From [Leptolyngbya] sp. PCC 7376 (GTDB lineage: Bacteria; Cyanobacteriota; Cyanobacteriia; Cyanobacteriales; MRBY01): DNA of 64,000 nucleotides. Every line of letters starts with the position of its first letter. Position 1 is the first letter of the stretch. The position numbers and the translations under genes are program-made. Shown piece by piece: positions 25,801 to 35,028 of this stretch. Below the pieces are notes generated by a model that saw only the letters and a list, made by a program, of their open reading frames with translations, did not search any database and had not been told where the DNA came from. Where the stretch lies: the NCBI RefSeq assembly GCF_000316605.1, contig NC_019683.1:3766036-3830035 (forward strand). Reading direction: 5' to 3'.

Positions 25801-28800
25801 GTGAAACCATTGCCAGCTATGGATCGCAAAAAGCCTACCCATAAAAAATTTCGTCTGCGCACAATTCTGGTCGTTCCCTTTGTCCTGCAAATCCTTGGAG
25901 CTGTCGGATTAGTCGGCTACCTATCTTTCCGTAGCGGACAAGAAGCCGTTAATGAAGTCGCTGGGCAACTCCGTGGTGAATTGACGAACCGCATCAATGA
26001 AAAACTCGCTTCCTATGCCGAAATTCCCCACACAATTAACCGTCTAAATATCAGCACGGTTACCCAAGGTAATATCGATATTCTCAACGCCACGGGCGAA
26101 TATCAATTCTGGCAGCAGATGCAGATTTACCCAGACATTAGCTACATCTATTGTGGTGATGAAAATGGCGCATTTATGGGGGTTGCTCGCTATATCGAGG
26201 ATGAACAGCCCAAACTCAGACTCCAATTTGTAAACCCATCCACCGAATTTATTCGACATAGCATTCAGCTTGATGGCGAAGGACAAAAAACCGCCAACAC
26301 CGAACTCATCACCAAACTATATGACCCTCGCGTTCGTCCTTGGTATGAAGCCGCCAAAGCAACAGGAGAAGCAGTCTGGAGCGATATCTACCTTGATTTT
26401 TCGATCCTTGTCCCGACTGTCACGGCGAGTATGCCCATCTATAGCACCGTCGATGATTCATTCGTTGGTGTGTGCGGCATTGACTTTTTCTTACCGCAGG
26501 AACTGAGCAACTTTTTAAAAACGCTAGAGATTGGCGAAAATGGTACAGCTTTTATCATTGAGCGCTCCGGTAAACTCGTTGCAACCTCCACGCCAGAATC
26601 GATGACCGAGGGCGAAGGAGAGGAAACAGAACGACTTTTTGCCCGGAATAGTGACAATGCCTCGATCAAAGGCACTGCCGAGTATTTAGATAATCAGTTT
26701 GCTGATCTGACCAAAATCCAAGATGTTCAGCAACTAGATTTCAAGCTGGATGGCGAAAAACAATATGTGCAAATTGCTCCCTTCCAAAACCGAAATCTTG
26801 ACTGGCTAATTGTCTTAACTGTGCCCGAATCTGACTTTATGGCGCAGATTAATGCAGGTCGACGTAATGCCCTAATCCTAAGTCTTTCGGCATTAGGATT
26901 AGCTTTAACTGTTGGGGTGTTGACCGCCCGTCTGATTACTCAACCAGTGTCGCGTTTAACCGAAGCCTCAAAAGAGCTAGCCGATGGAGACCTTGATAAA
27001 CAGTTAGATGCAGCGAATGCTATCGATATTGAAGAGATTGATACTCTCGAACAATCGTTCAATACGATGGCGGCACAACTGCAGGATTCCTTTACAGCGC
27101 TGGAATCTCAGAAAGAAACCCTTGCTCAGAAGAATGAAGAGCTTCAACGTCTTGATCAACTCAAAGATGAATTTTTGGCGAATACATCCCACGAATTGCG
27201 AACCCCACTAAACGGAATTATTGGTATTGCAGAATCTCTCATTGATGGTGTGACAGGAGAATTGCCACAATCAACCCAAACCAATCTGCAATTAGTCGTC
27301 TCTAGTGGCCGCCGCCTTGCGAGCTTAATTAATGACATCCTTGATTTCTCTAAGCTCAAACATAAAACCATTGAGCTCCAACTCTCATCGGTTGATGTGA
27401 GAAGTATGGCTCAAATTATTTTGACCCTTAGTCAGCCTCTCGCTAATCAAAAAAATATCCAGCTCGTTAATGCGATTCCTCAAGAGATTCCCTCTGCAAA
27501 GGCCGACGAAAATCGCCTACAACAAATTTTCTATAACTTGATCAATAACGCCATCAAGTTCACACCAGAGGGAACAGTCGAAATCTCTGCAAAGGTAATC
27601 CATTCAGAGTCCAGAGAAGAATTGGCGATCGCCGTTTTAGATACAGGCATCGGCATTGCAGAGGATAAATTAGACCGAATTTTTCAATCCTTTGAACAAG
27701 CGGAAGGGTCAACAGCCAGAGAATATGGCGGCACAGGTTTAGGGCTAGCGGTCACCAAAAAACTGGTTGAGTTGCACCGTGGCAAAATCGAGGTCGAGTC
27801 CCAGGTGAGAGTCGGTTCAAAATTCACATTTACGTTGCCTATTGCCCAAGAAAAAGTAAATGATGATGCTCCTTCGGTTTCAGTAATCCACGAAAATTTC
27901 AATCCCATTATTACGCCAGAACCAATCTCGCAGATGCGTGGAGAGAGTTCTTCCGAGAAGGAATTAAAGATTTTGATTGTTGATGATGAACCCATTAATC
28001 GGCAGGTCTTAATTAATCATCTTTCTCCCTATGATTATGCGGTTACGGAAGCAAGTAATGGGCAAGAAGCTTTAGATATTATCAATGATGGACTGCTGCC
28101 TGATTTGATTTTGCTAGATATCATGATGCCGAATATGACTGGCTATGAAGTGTGCCACATTCTTCGGCAAAAGTTTCTGGCTCATGAACTACCAATTGTG
28201 ATGTTGACGGCAAAAAATCAAGTTGAAAGTATTGTTGAGGGATTTACAGCTGGTGCGAATGATTATTTAACGAAGCCTATCCAAAAACAAGAACTTTTAG
28301 CTCGAATGAAAACTCATTTGAATCTAGCAAAATTGAGTTCGGCCTATGGAAAATTTGTGCCTAGAGACTTTCTTGATTTCCTAGATAAAGAGAGCATTCT
28401 TGAGGTTCAGATTGGGAATCAAGTGCAGCAAGAAATGACAATTATGTTCGCAGATATTCGGTCATTTGCGACATTGGCTGAAAAAATGATTCCTCAGGAT
28501 ACCTTTGATTTTATTAATGCTTATTTAAGTCGAGTTAGTCCTGTAATTCGAGAGCACCATGGTTTCATCGATAAATATATTGGCGACGCGATTATGGCGC
28601 TCTTCCCTAAGTCAGTGGATGGTGCAGCAAAGGCGGCGATCGCCATGCAGAAAAGAGTCGTATTGTTTAACCAAGACCGTCGAGAAGCGGGGCTAGTGCC
28701 GATCAGAATTGGCATTGGGTTACACCTCGGAAATCTCATGCTTGGGACGATAGGTGAGCCTGAAAGAATGGAAACTACGGTGATTGCTGATGCCGTGAAT

Positions 28801-29199
28801 TTAGCAGCACGATTGGAGAGTTTAACAAAGCTATATGGCGTTGAGATTTTAATTAGTGAACGGACTAAAAATCAACTTGATGAAGATGCTAATTACAATG
28901 TGAGATTTCTTGATCGTGTCAAAGTGAAAGGCAAAAATGAGGTGGTTTTAATCTATGAGCTATATGGTGATAATGGAGAAATGAAAAATCAATTAAAAAC
29001 TGAAACAAAACAACTATTTGAGTCAGCGATTGAGACCTATCACCAACAAAATTTTATCGACGCAAGATTTATATTTGAGGAAGTTTTAGCGATCAATCCG
29101 GGAGATAGTGTTGCCAGACTTTATGTTGAACGCTGCCAAAAACGTCAGCAATCTGATGTGATGGAAATTTGGGAAGGGATTAATAAGCGTAGTTTTTAG
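25801..29199 (+). CDS. Hybrid sensor kinase / response regulator / class III nucleotide cyclase (CyaC-like)
   Basis: 1132 residues. Order: TM helix (about 20-40); dCache-type periplasmic domain to 345; second TM; HAMP (about 370-425); HisKA with TSHELRTPLNG (His near 463); HATPase (NNAIKFTPEG, DTGIGI, GGTGLGLAVTKKL); REC with ILIVDDEP and phospho-Asp in LLDIMMP (near 770); class III cyclase from about 875 (FADIRSF and IGDAIMALF metal Asp residues, IADAVNLAARLE); C-terminal TPR-like segment. The layout resembles cyanobacterial CyaC, in which phosphorelay controls cAMP synthesis. Starts at GTG 25801 or ATG 25819. Confidence 0.9.
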   Translation: MKPLPAMDRKKPTHKKFRLRTILVVPFVLQILGAVGLVGYLSFRSGQEAVNEVAGQLRGELTNRINEKLASYAEIPHTINRLNISTVTQGNIDILNATGEYQFWQQMQIYPDISYIYCGDENGAFMGVARYIEDEQPKLRLQFVNPSTEFIRHSIQLDGEGQKTANTELITKLYDPRVRPWYEAAKATGEAVWSDIYLDFSILVPTVTASMPIYSTVDDSFVGVCGIDFFLPQELSNFLKTLEIGENGTAFIIERSGKLVATSTPESMTEGEGEETERLFARNSDNASIKGTAEYLDNQFADLTKIQDVQQLDFKLDGEKQYVQIAPFQNRNLDWLIVLTVPESDFMAQINAGRRNALILSLSALGLALTVGVLTARLITQPVSRLTEASKELADGDLDKQLDAANAIDIEEIDTLEQSFNTMAAQLQDSFTALESQKETLAQKNEELQRLDQLKDEFLANTSHELRTPLNGIIGIAESLIDGVTGELPQSTQTNLQLVVSSGRRLASLINDILDFSKLKHKTIELQLSSVDVRSMAQIILTLSQPLANQKNIQLVNAIPQEIPSAKADENRLQQIFYNLINNAIKFTPEGTVEISAKVIHSESREELAIAVLDTGIGIAEDKLDRIFQSFEQAEGSTAREYGGTGLGLAVTKKLVELHRGKIEVESQVRVGSKFTFTLPIAQEKVNDDAPSVSVIHENFNPIITPEPISQMRGESSSEKELKILIVDDEPINRQVLINHLSPYDYAVTEASNGQEALDIINDGLLPDLILLDIMMPNMTGYEVCHILRQKFLAHELPIVMLTAKNQVESIVEGFTAGANDYLTKPIQKQELLARMKTHLNLAKLSSAYGKFVPRDFLDFLDKESILEVQIGNQVQQEMTIMFADIRSFATLAEKMIPQDTFDFINAYLSRVSPVIREHHGFIDKYIGDAIMALFPKSVDGAAKAAIAMQKRVVLFNQDRREAGLVPIRIGIGLHLGNLMLGTIGEPERMETTVIADAVNLAARLESLTKLYGVEILISERTKNQLDEDANYNVRFLDRVKVKGKNEVVLIYELYGDNGEMKNQLKTETKQLFESAIETYHQQNFIDARFIFEEVLAINPGDSVARLYVERCQKRQQSDVMEIWEGINKRSF

Positions 29200-29278
29200 A
29201 TGATGGGCGATCGCCTATCGGATTTGAGAGCGTGTTTAATTTACTTAAAATGTAGAAGTTGCTGAGAGATGATTGCTG

Positions 29279-29620
29279 ATGACTGTATTACGAACTTTTC
29301 TGATTTTCTCAACGGTCGCAATCTTTGGGGTCACTATCTATGCCGTGATTGGTCAAGGGTTTAATTGGCCCGCAGTCTACTTCGGGGATTTACTCTATCT
29401 AAATTGGCGATCGCAGTTCAATACCGATTTTTTGATTCACCTATTTCTGCTGGGAACTTGGATTTCGTGGCGTGAAGGCTTCTCGGCAAAAGGATTTGTC
29501 TTTGGCTTTCTGAGTATTTTTCTTGGTGGAATGTTTGGTTTCCCCTATCTTTTATATGCAACCTACCAAGCTCAAGGGAATCCCAAAGAGATTTTATTAG
29601 GTGTTCATATTAAGTCTTAA
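29279..29620 (+). CDS. Small integral membrane protein
   Basis: About 113 residues with three hydrophobic segments (1-30, 45-65, 72-95). Conserved-looking features include NWRSQFNTDFLIHLFLLG, WISWREGFSAKG and GGMFGFPYLLYA. No named family could be assigned with certainty; similar small proteins occur in cyanobacteria and other bacteria. Its 3' two-thirds is duplicated as a pseudogene 0.8 kb downstream. ATG at 29279 chosen over an upstream TTG. Confidence 0.6.
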   Translation: MTVLRTFLIFSTVAIFGVTIYAVIGQGFNWPAVYFGDLLYLNWRSQFNTDFLIHLFLLGTWISWREGFSAKGFVFGFLSIFLGGMFGFPYLLYATYQAQGNPKEILLGVHIKS

Positions 29621-29688
29621 TTCTTCGACCCCAAGAACCTATCCATATCGCTAGGCTAGATGAATTCTGTTTTGGAGGATTTGCTCTG

Positions 29689-30210
29689 ATGCACACTCAT
29701 AATTTGGATTCAATTCGGGCTGTTTTTCAAAGTCGTCTAGTTACTCTAGAGCATCTGTTGGGAGTGGCAAATACTTATTTTGATGGAGATGAGTCATTTC
29801 TTCAGAAACGAATCATTGAGGATATGTTGCCCCTCGGTACACAAGTTGCATTTACCTGTGACCAGCCTCATAATTTTGCGTTGTGGTGTGAGGATAAGCC
29901 TTTAGAGCATCTGCATCCAGAAGTTAAATCTCTTGCCCATGCCTATGAACATATTGCAAAGACGAAAGAATCTCTCGCGAATATTGATCTCGAAAAAGCG
30001 AAACTTGATGAGTTGATGCGTCTAGAACTTGGTGAAGGAGACTATCTTGAGTTGTTGGGCAGTGTGTATGTGAATGATTTTCTAATTCCCAACTTCTACT
30101 TTCATCTAGTGACGGCTTATGACATTCTGCGCATGGCTGGTGTACCCATTGGGAAACGCGACTATATGTTGCACTTAGTACCTTTTGTGAAAAGTGATAA
30201 GACTTTGTGA
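29689..30210 (+). CDS. DUF1993 family protein
   Basis: 173-residue helical protein. The C-terminal NFYFHLVTAYDILRMAGVPIGKRDYM stretch, split here as NFYFHLVTAYDILR and AGVPIGKRDYM, is the DUF1993 hallmark (DinB-like four-helix fold). Start preceded by a GGAGG ribosome-binding site. Function unknown. It lies between a small membrane protein and a decayed copy of it, so it was carried along in, or interrupts, that duplication. Confidence 0.8.
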   Translation: MHTHNLDSIRAVFQSRLVTLEHLLGVANTYFDGDESFLQKRIIEDMLPLGTQVAFTCDQPHNFALWCEDKPLEHLHPEVKSLAHAYEHIAKTKESLANIDLEKAKLDELMRLELGEGDYLELLGSVYVNDFLIPNFYFHLVTAYDILRMAGVPIGKRDYMLHLVPFVKSDKTL

Positions 30211-30251
30211 TCTTCATATATTGCATAATCATATAGTGCTTGTATCAGTAA

Positions 30252-30463
30252 GGCGATCGCAGTTCAATACAGATTTTCTCATTCACCTTTTCTTACTTGG
30301 AACATGAATCTCATGGCGAGAAGGCTTTTCGGCTAAAGGATTTGTCTTTGGTTTTCTGAGTATTTTTCTTGGTGGAATATTTGGTTTCTCCTATCTCTTA
30401 TACGTAACCTACCAAGCTCAAGGAAATCCCAAAAAGATTTTGCTAGGTATTCACTTTGGTTAA
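30252..30463 (+). pseudogene. Partial duplicate of the 29279-29620 membrane-protein gene
   Basis: Similar to 29406-29620 throughout: RSQFNTDFLIHLFLLGT, then TGA where the parent has Trp, then ISWREGFSAKGFVFGFLS to QAQGNP and a stop. It lacks the first third and any start. The similarity begins exactly at the HIP1 palindrome GGCGATCGC in both copies. Confidence 0.8.
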
Positions 30464-30528
30464 GTAGAATAAACCAGGCAGGCAGTAATCTCCGATGAAG
30501 TCTCTAGTCTTTTAATTAAAGTACTTTT

Positions 30529-31239
30529 ATGCGACAACTCGAAAGAATGCAATTGATTAGTTCAATCGCATATGAACTACAGCAGACGATGAATACCACA
30601 AGCATAAATATTTTTCTCAGTGGCTTTGGTATTGAATGTGCAAAAGTTTCAATAGTCGCATCAAAGAGAGTTTATGTTGAAAAACTTCTCGTATCAACAC
30701 CGGCAAATGTAGTTCAATTAATCGCTATTGAGCTTGGAATTGTTCAGACATCACCAGCCGTAACAGATGATCTAGAAAAATATTTGAGAGACCAAGGATA
30801 CAGAGCTGCAGAAGATGATTTTGAACGTGCTAGAGCATTTATAGAGAGAGATCCAGAGCAAGCAATCGGCAGTGCCTCTGCAATTTTAGAAAGCATTTGT
30901 AAAGGGATTTTAGAGCGAATGGACAAACCTCTTCCTAAAGATATGGCTCTACGTTCATTAGTGAGAAGTACCTATAAAATAATGAACCTATCCCCCGAGG
31001 ATCACGCGGACTCTGATATTAAGCAAATTTTAGGTGGAATAACCAATGCAGCCACTGGCATAGGAGTACTAAGAACCAAATATAGTAGTTTTCATGGTCG
31101 TACAGATTCCCAGAAACAATATAGGCTCACTGCAAGACATGCACGCTTAGCAGTTGGTTGTGCTGCTGTTCTCGGCTGTTTTCTGATAGAGACATACAGT
31201 GAGAGATTTAGAGAATCTCATATCAATACTTCTGCCTGA
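30529..31239 (+). CDS. Abortive-infection C-terminal domain (Abi_C) protein
   Basis: 236 residues. The C-terminal half from about 105 matches Abi_C: DPEQAIGSASAILESICKGIL, then GITNAATGIGVLRTKYSSFHGR and RHARLAVGCAAVLGCFLIET. The N-terminal ~90 residues form a small helical domain (FLSGFGIE...LLVSTPANVVQLIAIELGI), a possible effector-associated or adaptor domain. Proteins with this domain occur in phage-defence islands, but the mechanism is not settled. It stands alone, AT-rich, beside duplicated DNA. Confidence 0.7.
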   Translation: MRQLERMQLISSIAYELQQTMNTTSINIFLSGFGIECAKVSIVASKRVYVEKLLVSTPANVVQLIAIELGIVQTSPAVTDDLEKYLRDQGYRAAEDDFERARAFIERDPEQAIGSASAILESICKGILERMDKPLPKDMALRSLVRSTYKIMNLSPEDHADSDIKQILGGITNAATGIGVLRTKYSSFHGRTDSQKQYRLTARHARLAVGCAAVLGCFLIETYSERFRESHINTSA

Positions 31240-31365
31240 AGTGAATATATCTTTTTGCTCTCAATCATAGATACAAAGTTAGGGGGAGACCTCAACTTAA
31301 ATCATGCCCCTCATTTCAGATTGCTGGCGGAGAAAGAGTTTTAGGCGATCACCCTTATTTTACTC

Positions 31366-31407
31366 AATAAAAAATGATCCTCAATTTCTAACCAAATCAA
31401 GGATCAT
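31366..31407 (-). terminator. Terminator of the DUF2330 gene
   Basis: Minus-strand stem ATGATCCT/AGGATCAT with an 18-nt loop followed by TTTTTATTGAG, 29 bp after the stop. Confidence 0.65.
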
Positions 31408-31435
31408 ACAATTCAAAAATTATCGAGTTTACTGT

Positions 31436-32767
31436 TTACCAGATCGAATCCCACCAATCTCCTTTGGGAGGCGTCGCTGTATCAACAAAATCAACCTTGT
31501 CGCGAATCTCTGACTTATCCCAACCCGTTAATTTCGCAAGGGTATGGATTTCCTCTTCTTGACGTCTATAGGTGCGATCCAGATAGTCCGAAGCTGCATC
31601 ACAAGTCAGTTGTTCCTTATCGCGGAATGGGTGACGAATCACATAACGTCCTTGGAAAAATTGACGGTTCGACGTTTCGTGGAACTTCAAATCTTGCGGG
31701 AATTTATCGCGGGTATAGCGCACATGAAGTCGCGTAATAAATACCTGCGGAATATACGAATCCTTATCCCAGAAAACGCCAGCATCTTTGAGCTCTTGTT
31801 TTGATAGATTCGGTGCAGAGCAAGGATCACAACTGCTCATATCCCAAGCATATTCTAGGAAAATATCATTACGCCCTTGTCGCTGATAATCGTTCTCGAA
31901 CATGGTGGTATAAAAATCACCAAACTCATCTTCGACAAACTCAGGAACTTCAACATTCGATGGGATTTTAACGGTGCGGTAATTTGTGACTTCCGCTTGA
32001 CCCTTCGGAGACAGGATATAAACAAGTAGATCCTGAGCCTGATTTGCATTCATCATCCCCAAGCGAATGGGCAACATGTACTTCGGAGATTCATAGGCCA
32101 TCATCAACGGTCGTAATTCATTCACGCCATTGCTATCGAACTCTTCGAGATTGACCTTCGCCACAAAGAATTTCATCTTGCTGCGAATATAGGGCTTAAG
32201 TAAATCACTCGCGCCATCGGGGAGCTGGTATTCGTTCTGTCGGAGCCATGTTTCCAAACCATCGGATTCTTTCGCACTGAGGATGAGAATGTCATATTCC
32301 CCAACGCTGAATTCTTCTTCGATAGTTACTCCAAGATCCGCGGCACTTTCTAGGGCTGCTGCTGGCACAGGTGCACTAGTTGTTTGGCTTCTGAGCATGC
32401 CACCACCAAAATCATCAAATGCATGGACTTGACAGGGATTTTCGTCGAAATATTCGACTAAGCGCGGTGCACTAAAGTCATCGAGCCGTTTAATAATTCT
32501 CGATTCACCCACATGGACTTGGTCTTCTTTTAGCACTACCGGGACAGGGACAACCATCGCAAAATCATCGACATCACCTTGATAGTCATTGGCCATCGTT
32601 AAAACGGTGCGATCGCCATCCCGAGCAATAATCACTTGGGATGCTTGGTTATAGAGTTCTGTATCAGCTTTTGCGACATAAAAGCCACAAAATGCCCATG
32701 CTGGTTGAGACAGTAATAATAAACTAACTAGACTAATAAATAGTCCTTTCAAATATCGTAAAAACAT
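31436..32767 (-). CDS. DUF2330 domain-containing secreted protein
   Basis: 443 residues with a clear Sec signal peptide (LFISLVSLLLLSQPAWAFC, cleavage after AWA). The mature N-terminus FCGFYVAKADTELYNQASQVI is the DUF2330 signature; several Cys (ENPC, SSCDPCSAP, QLTCDAA) could form disulfides. Exported, function unknown. It is 10 bp downstream of an RnfD-like membrane gene, and the two probably form an operon with its own terminator. Confidence 0.85.
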   Translation of the reverse strand: MFLRYLKGLFISLVSLLLLSQPAWAFCGFYVAKADTELYNQASQVIIARDGDRTVLTMANDYQGDVDDFAMVVPVPVVLKEDQVHVGESRIIKRLDDFSAPRLVEYFDENPCQVHAFDDFGGGMLRSQTTSAPVPAAALESAADLGVTIEEEFSVGEYDILILSAKESDGLETWLRQNEYQLPDGASDLLKPYIRSKMKFFVAKVNLEEFDSNGVNELRPLMMAYESPKYMLPIRLGMMNANQAQDLLVYILSPKGQAEVTNYRTVKIPSNVEVPEFVEDEFGDFYTTMFENDYQRQGRNDIFLEYAWDMSSCDPCSAPNLSKQELKDAGVFWDKDSYIPQVFITRLHVRYTRDKFPQDLKFHETSNRQFFQGRYVIRHPFRDKEQLTCDAASDYLDRTYRRQEEEIHTLAKLTGWDKSEIRDKVDFVDTATPPKGDWWDSIW

Positions 32768-32777
32768 CTTTCTTCCC

Positions 32778-33665
32778 TCACACTAAATTCATCGCTTGAG
32801 TGGACAAATTAATTGGTTTTAAATCCTGTACTTTCGATTCTGATTGTTTCCAATTGAAACGCTTCCCTTTCCAGATTTTGTCTATCACAATCGTGCTTGG
32901 AGCTAAAGCAAATAAAGCCCAGAAAATTGCACTAGAAGAATAAACACCATTTTGCAGAATAAAGGTTAGCAAGGCGATACTAATTGCCCAGAAAATCCGT
33001 CCTTTTTTTGCATTAGGAATCGAGCGAGGGTCGGTCAACATAAAGAAGGCAAACAGTAGTAACGAACCACTACTTAGTTGTAGAAAAACGACGTCCCATG
33101 TCCAACCAAGCCAGAAATTTCTGAGGATCTCTAAACCACCATAGGCTGCTAAAAATGCAATGGATGTATCCCAACGCCCGACTTTGTTTAGCACTAAGCC
33201 AGCTGCGGAGAAAAACAAGATTAGATACCACCAATCAGTACCCCATTGTCCCGGCGAAACCCAAGCATCATTGGTTAGCAGCAATACACTGATAATTCCG
33301 AAATTCGCCGGATTAAAGAAATGCTTTTTCTCATATTTCAGCAAAAATTTACTGGCGATCGCCAAACAACCTGCCAACATCAAAATCCCGACATGGTTTG
33401 TGCGGAGTAGTAAAGATAAACCTAAGGCTGTAATCAGCGAACTCCGTAGTCCTGAAACTAAAGCTGGCCTTACTTTAAAAGGCTTTTCTTTAGTGGCGTT
33501 ACGTTTACCTAAATATAAGCTAAATAACCATTGAGTTAGCACACAAGCTACCACAGTAAAAGCAACCCAATCTAAATGTAATGTCCAATCTCTGGTGTAC
33601 ACACCAAGTAATAAAAAACCTGACAAAATCGCGATCTGAAAATCACGAACATCACTAAAGGGCAT
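32778..33665 (-). CDS. RnfD/NqrB/NQR2-family membrane protein
   Basis: 295-residue polytopic membrane protein with about 9-10 helices. SGLRSSLITALGLSLLLRTNHVG and FFNPANFGIISVLLLTNDAWVSPGQWG match the NQR2/RnfD/RnfE family; the second resembles the flavin-attachment region, though a canonical S(T)GAT flavinylation motif is not seen. The other Rnf/Nqr subunits are absent, so a stand-alone role is likely. Paired with the DUF2330 gene. Confidence 0.75.
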   Translation of the reverse strand: MPFSDVRDFQIAILSGFLLLGVYTRDWTLHLDWVAFTVVACVLTQWLFSLYLGKRNATKEKPFKVRPALVSGLRSSLITALGLSLLLRTNHVGILMLAGCLAIASKFLLKYEKKHFFNPANFGIISVLLLTNDAWVSPGQWGTDWWYLILFFSAAGLVLNKVGRWDTSIAFLAAYGGLEILRNFWLGWTWDVVFLQLSSGSLLLFAFFMLTDPRSIPNAKKGRIFWAISIALLTFILQNGVYSSSAIFWALFALAPSTIVIDKIWKGKRFNWKQSESKVQDLKPINLSTQAMNLV

Positions 33666-33853
33666 TAGTTCACTCCCTTCCTATATTTGTTTACCAGTAT
33701 GCTTGGTGACTTTCTCGCTGCGACAAAGGTTTCGCTTTTCGTAACAGCTTAAATTTTGGCGATGTAGTTGCAGTTTTGTAAACGAATCCCAACTATTTTT
33801 TTCGGGGTTCTAGACTGAAATTAAGTTGATTTCTATGAGCATGGAACAGAAAT

Positions 33854-34570
33854 ATGAGTCGTAAGAAATTTTGGTTGCCTATCTTTACAGGTTTGATTTG
33901 TTTGGGATGTACGACTAGCGTTATTGCTGACGATCAGGCGACATTACTCCGAACCATCACCGTCACCGGGCAAGGACAAGAGGCGATCGCCACAAGTTTG
34001 TCACAAGTGCGCTTGGGCGTGGAAGTTAAAGGCAAAACCGCTGAGCAAGTGCAAGCAGACATGGCAAACCGCAGCCAACAGGTGGTGGAATTCCTTAAAG
34101 GAAAAAATGTCGAAAAGCTGACTACCACTGGCATTAACCTCCAGCCCCAGTACGATTGGAGTGGTGACGAACGCCGCTTAATTGGTTACATCGCCACAAA
34201 TACAGTAAGTTTTGAAGTGCCCACTGAGTCCGCTGGCAGCATTATGGATGAGGCGGTTAAAGCTGGGGCAACGCGCATTGATGGCATTTCTTTCCGAGCA
34301 ACGGATGAGGCGATCGCCGCTGCTGAAACAATTGCCCTTGGGGAAGCGTCTCAAGATGCGAAAACCCAAGCTGAAGTCGTCCTCGAATCCTTGGGGTTAA
34401 ATTCACAGGAGATTATTCAAATTCAAGTAAATGGCAGTCAACCCGCTACTCCAATGCCCTTATTAATGCGACAACAAGTATCTCTAGAAGCTAGTGATGC
34501 TGCCATCACACCAGTGGAAGGCGGCGAGCAAAAGGTTAATGCTTCAGTAACTCTGACAATTCGCTACTAA
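33854..34570 (+). CDS. SIMPL-domain (DUF541) periplasmic protein
   Basis: 238 residues with a signal peptide (LPIFTGLICLGCTTSVIAD; the Cys may be a lipobox). The SIMPL/DUF541 domain follows: TITVTGQGQEAIATSLSQVRLGVEV, LTTTGINLQPQYDW, IGYIATNTVSFEV and AGATRIDGISF. The family is periplasmic or outer-membrane linked and of unknown function. Own terminator. Confidence 0.88.
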   Translation: MSRKKFWLPIFTGLICLGCTTSVIADDQATLLRTITVTGQGQEAIATSLSQVRLGVEVKGKTAEQVQADMANRSQQVVEFLKGKNVEKLTTTGINLQPQYDWSGDERRLIGYIATNTVSFEVPTESAGSIMDEAVKAGATRIDGISFRATDEAIAAAETIALGEASQDAKTQAEVVLESLGLNSQEIIQIQVNGSQPATPMPLLMRQQVSLEASDAAITPVEGGEQKVNASVTLTIRY

Positions 34571-34615
34571 AAAAGTCCCATGGGGGACTTAAATCACTTA
34601 TCAAAAAGCTTTATT

Positions 34616-34648
34616 GGGTCACTTAATTGCTGACCCTCTTTTGTGTTT
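34616..34648 (+). terminator. Terminator of the SIMPL gene
   Basis: Stem GGGTCA/TGACCC with a 9-nt loop followed by TCTTTTGTGTTT. A second GTCCC/GGGAC hairpin lies immediately after the stop (34574-34590). Confidence 0.65.
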
Positions 34649-34665
34649 AGAAAAGTGCTGGCAAC

Positions 34666-34950
34666 TTAGGCTTCGGTCGAAGAGGTTTCCGCATTTGCTT
34701 CTTCTACTTCCACTTTTTCAGCTTTTTCAGCTTCACTCTCTTCTAAGCGAGCCTGCATCGTGACAGACTTCTCAATCTTGTCAGTTTCCTTTTTGATCTC
34801 TTCCTGAAACTCATTTGATGCTGCCTGAAAACTCTTGAGCGTTTTACCTAGGGTACGACCAATCTCAGGAAGTTTCTTGGGGCCAAACACCAGTAGGGCA
34901 ATGACAAAAATAAGTGCCATTTCTGGAAGACCGATGCCGAAAACGTTCAT
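34666..34950 (-). CDS. tatA: Twin-arginine translocase subunit TatA/E
   Basis: 94 residues: the TatA transmembrane helix with [29 protein letters not shown] (broken here as [18 protein letters not shown] and KKLPEIGR), followed by an amphipathic helix and an acidic C-tail rich in Glu. Forms the export pore for folded proteins in thylakoid and plasma membranes with TatC. Monocistronic. Confidence 0.92.
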   Translation of the reverse strand: MNVFGIGLPEMALIFVIALLVFGPKKLPEIGRTLGKTLKSFQAASNEFQEEIKKETDKIEKSVTMQARLEESEAEKAEKVEVEEANAETSSTEA

Positions 34951-35028
34951 ATATCTCTTGGGTAAAAGTTTGCTTGGAATTTTCGCTGTTATATTCTACC
35001 GTGCCCTTTCGACTTACTTTTGCTTTAT

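Noticed and set aside
31304-31513. 69-residue frame at the DUF2330 3' end
   Set aside because: It runs through the terminator and the opposite coding strand; no support.
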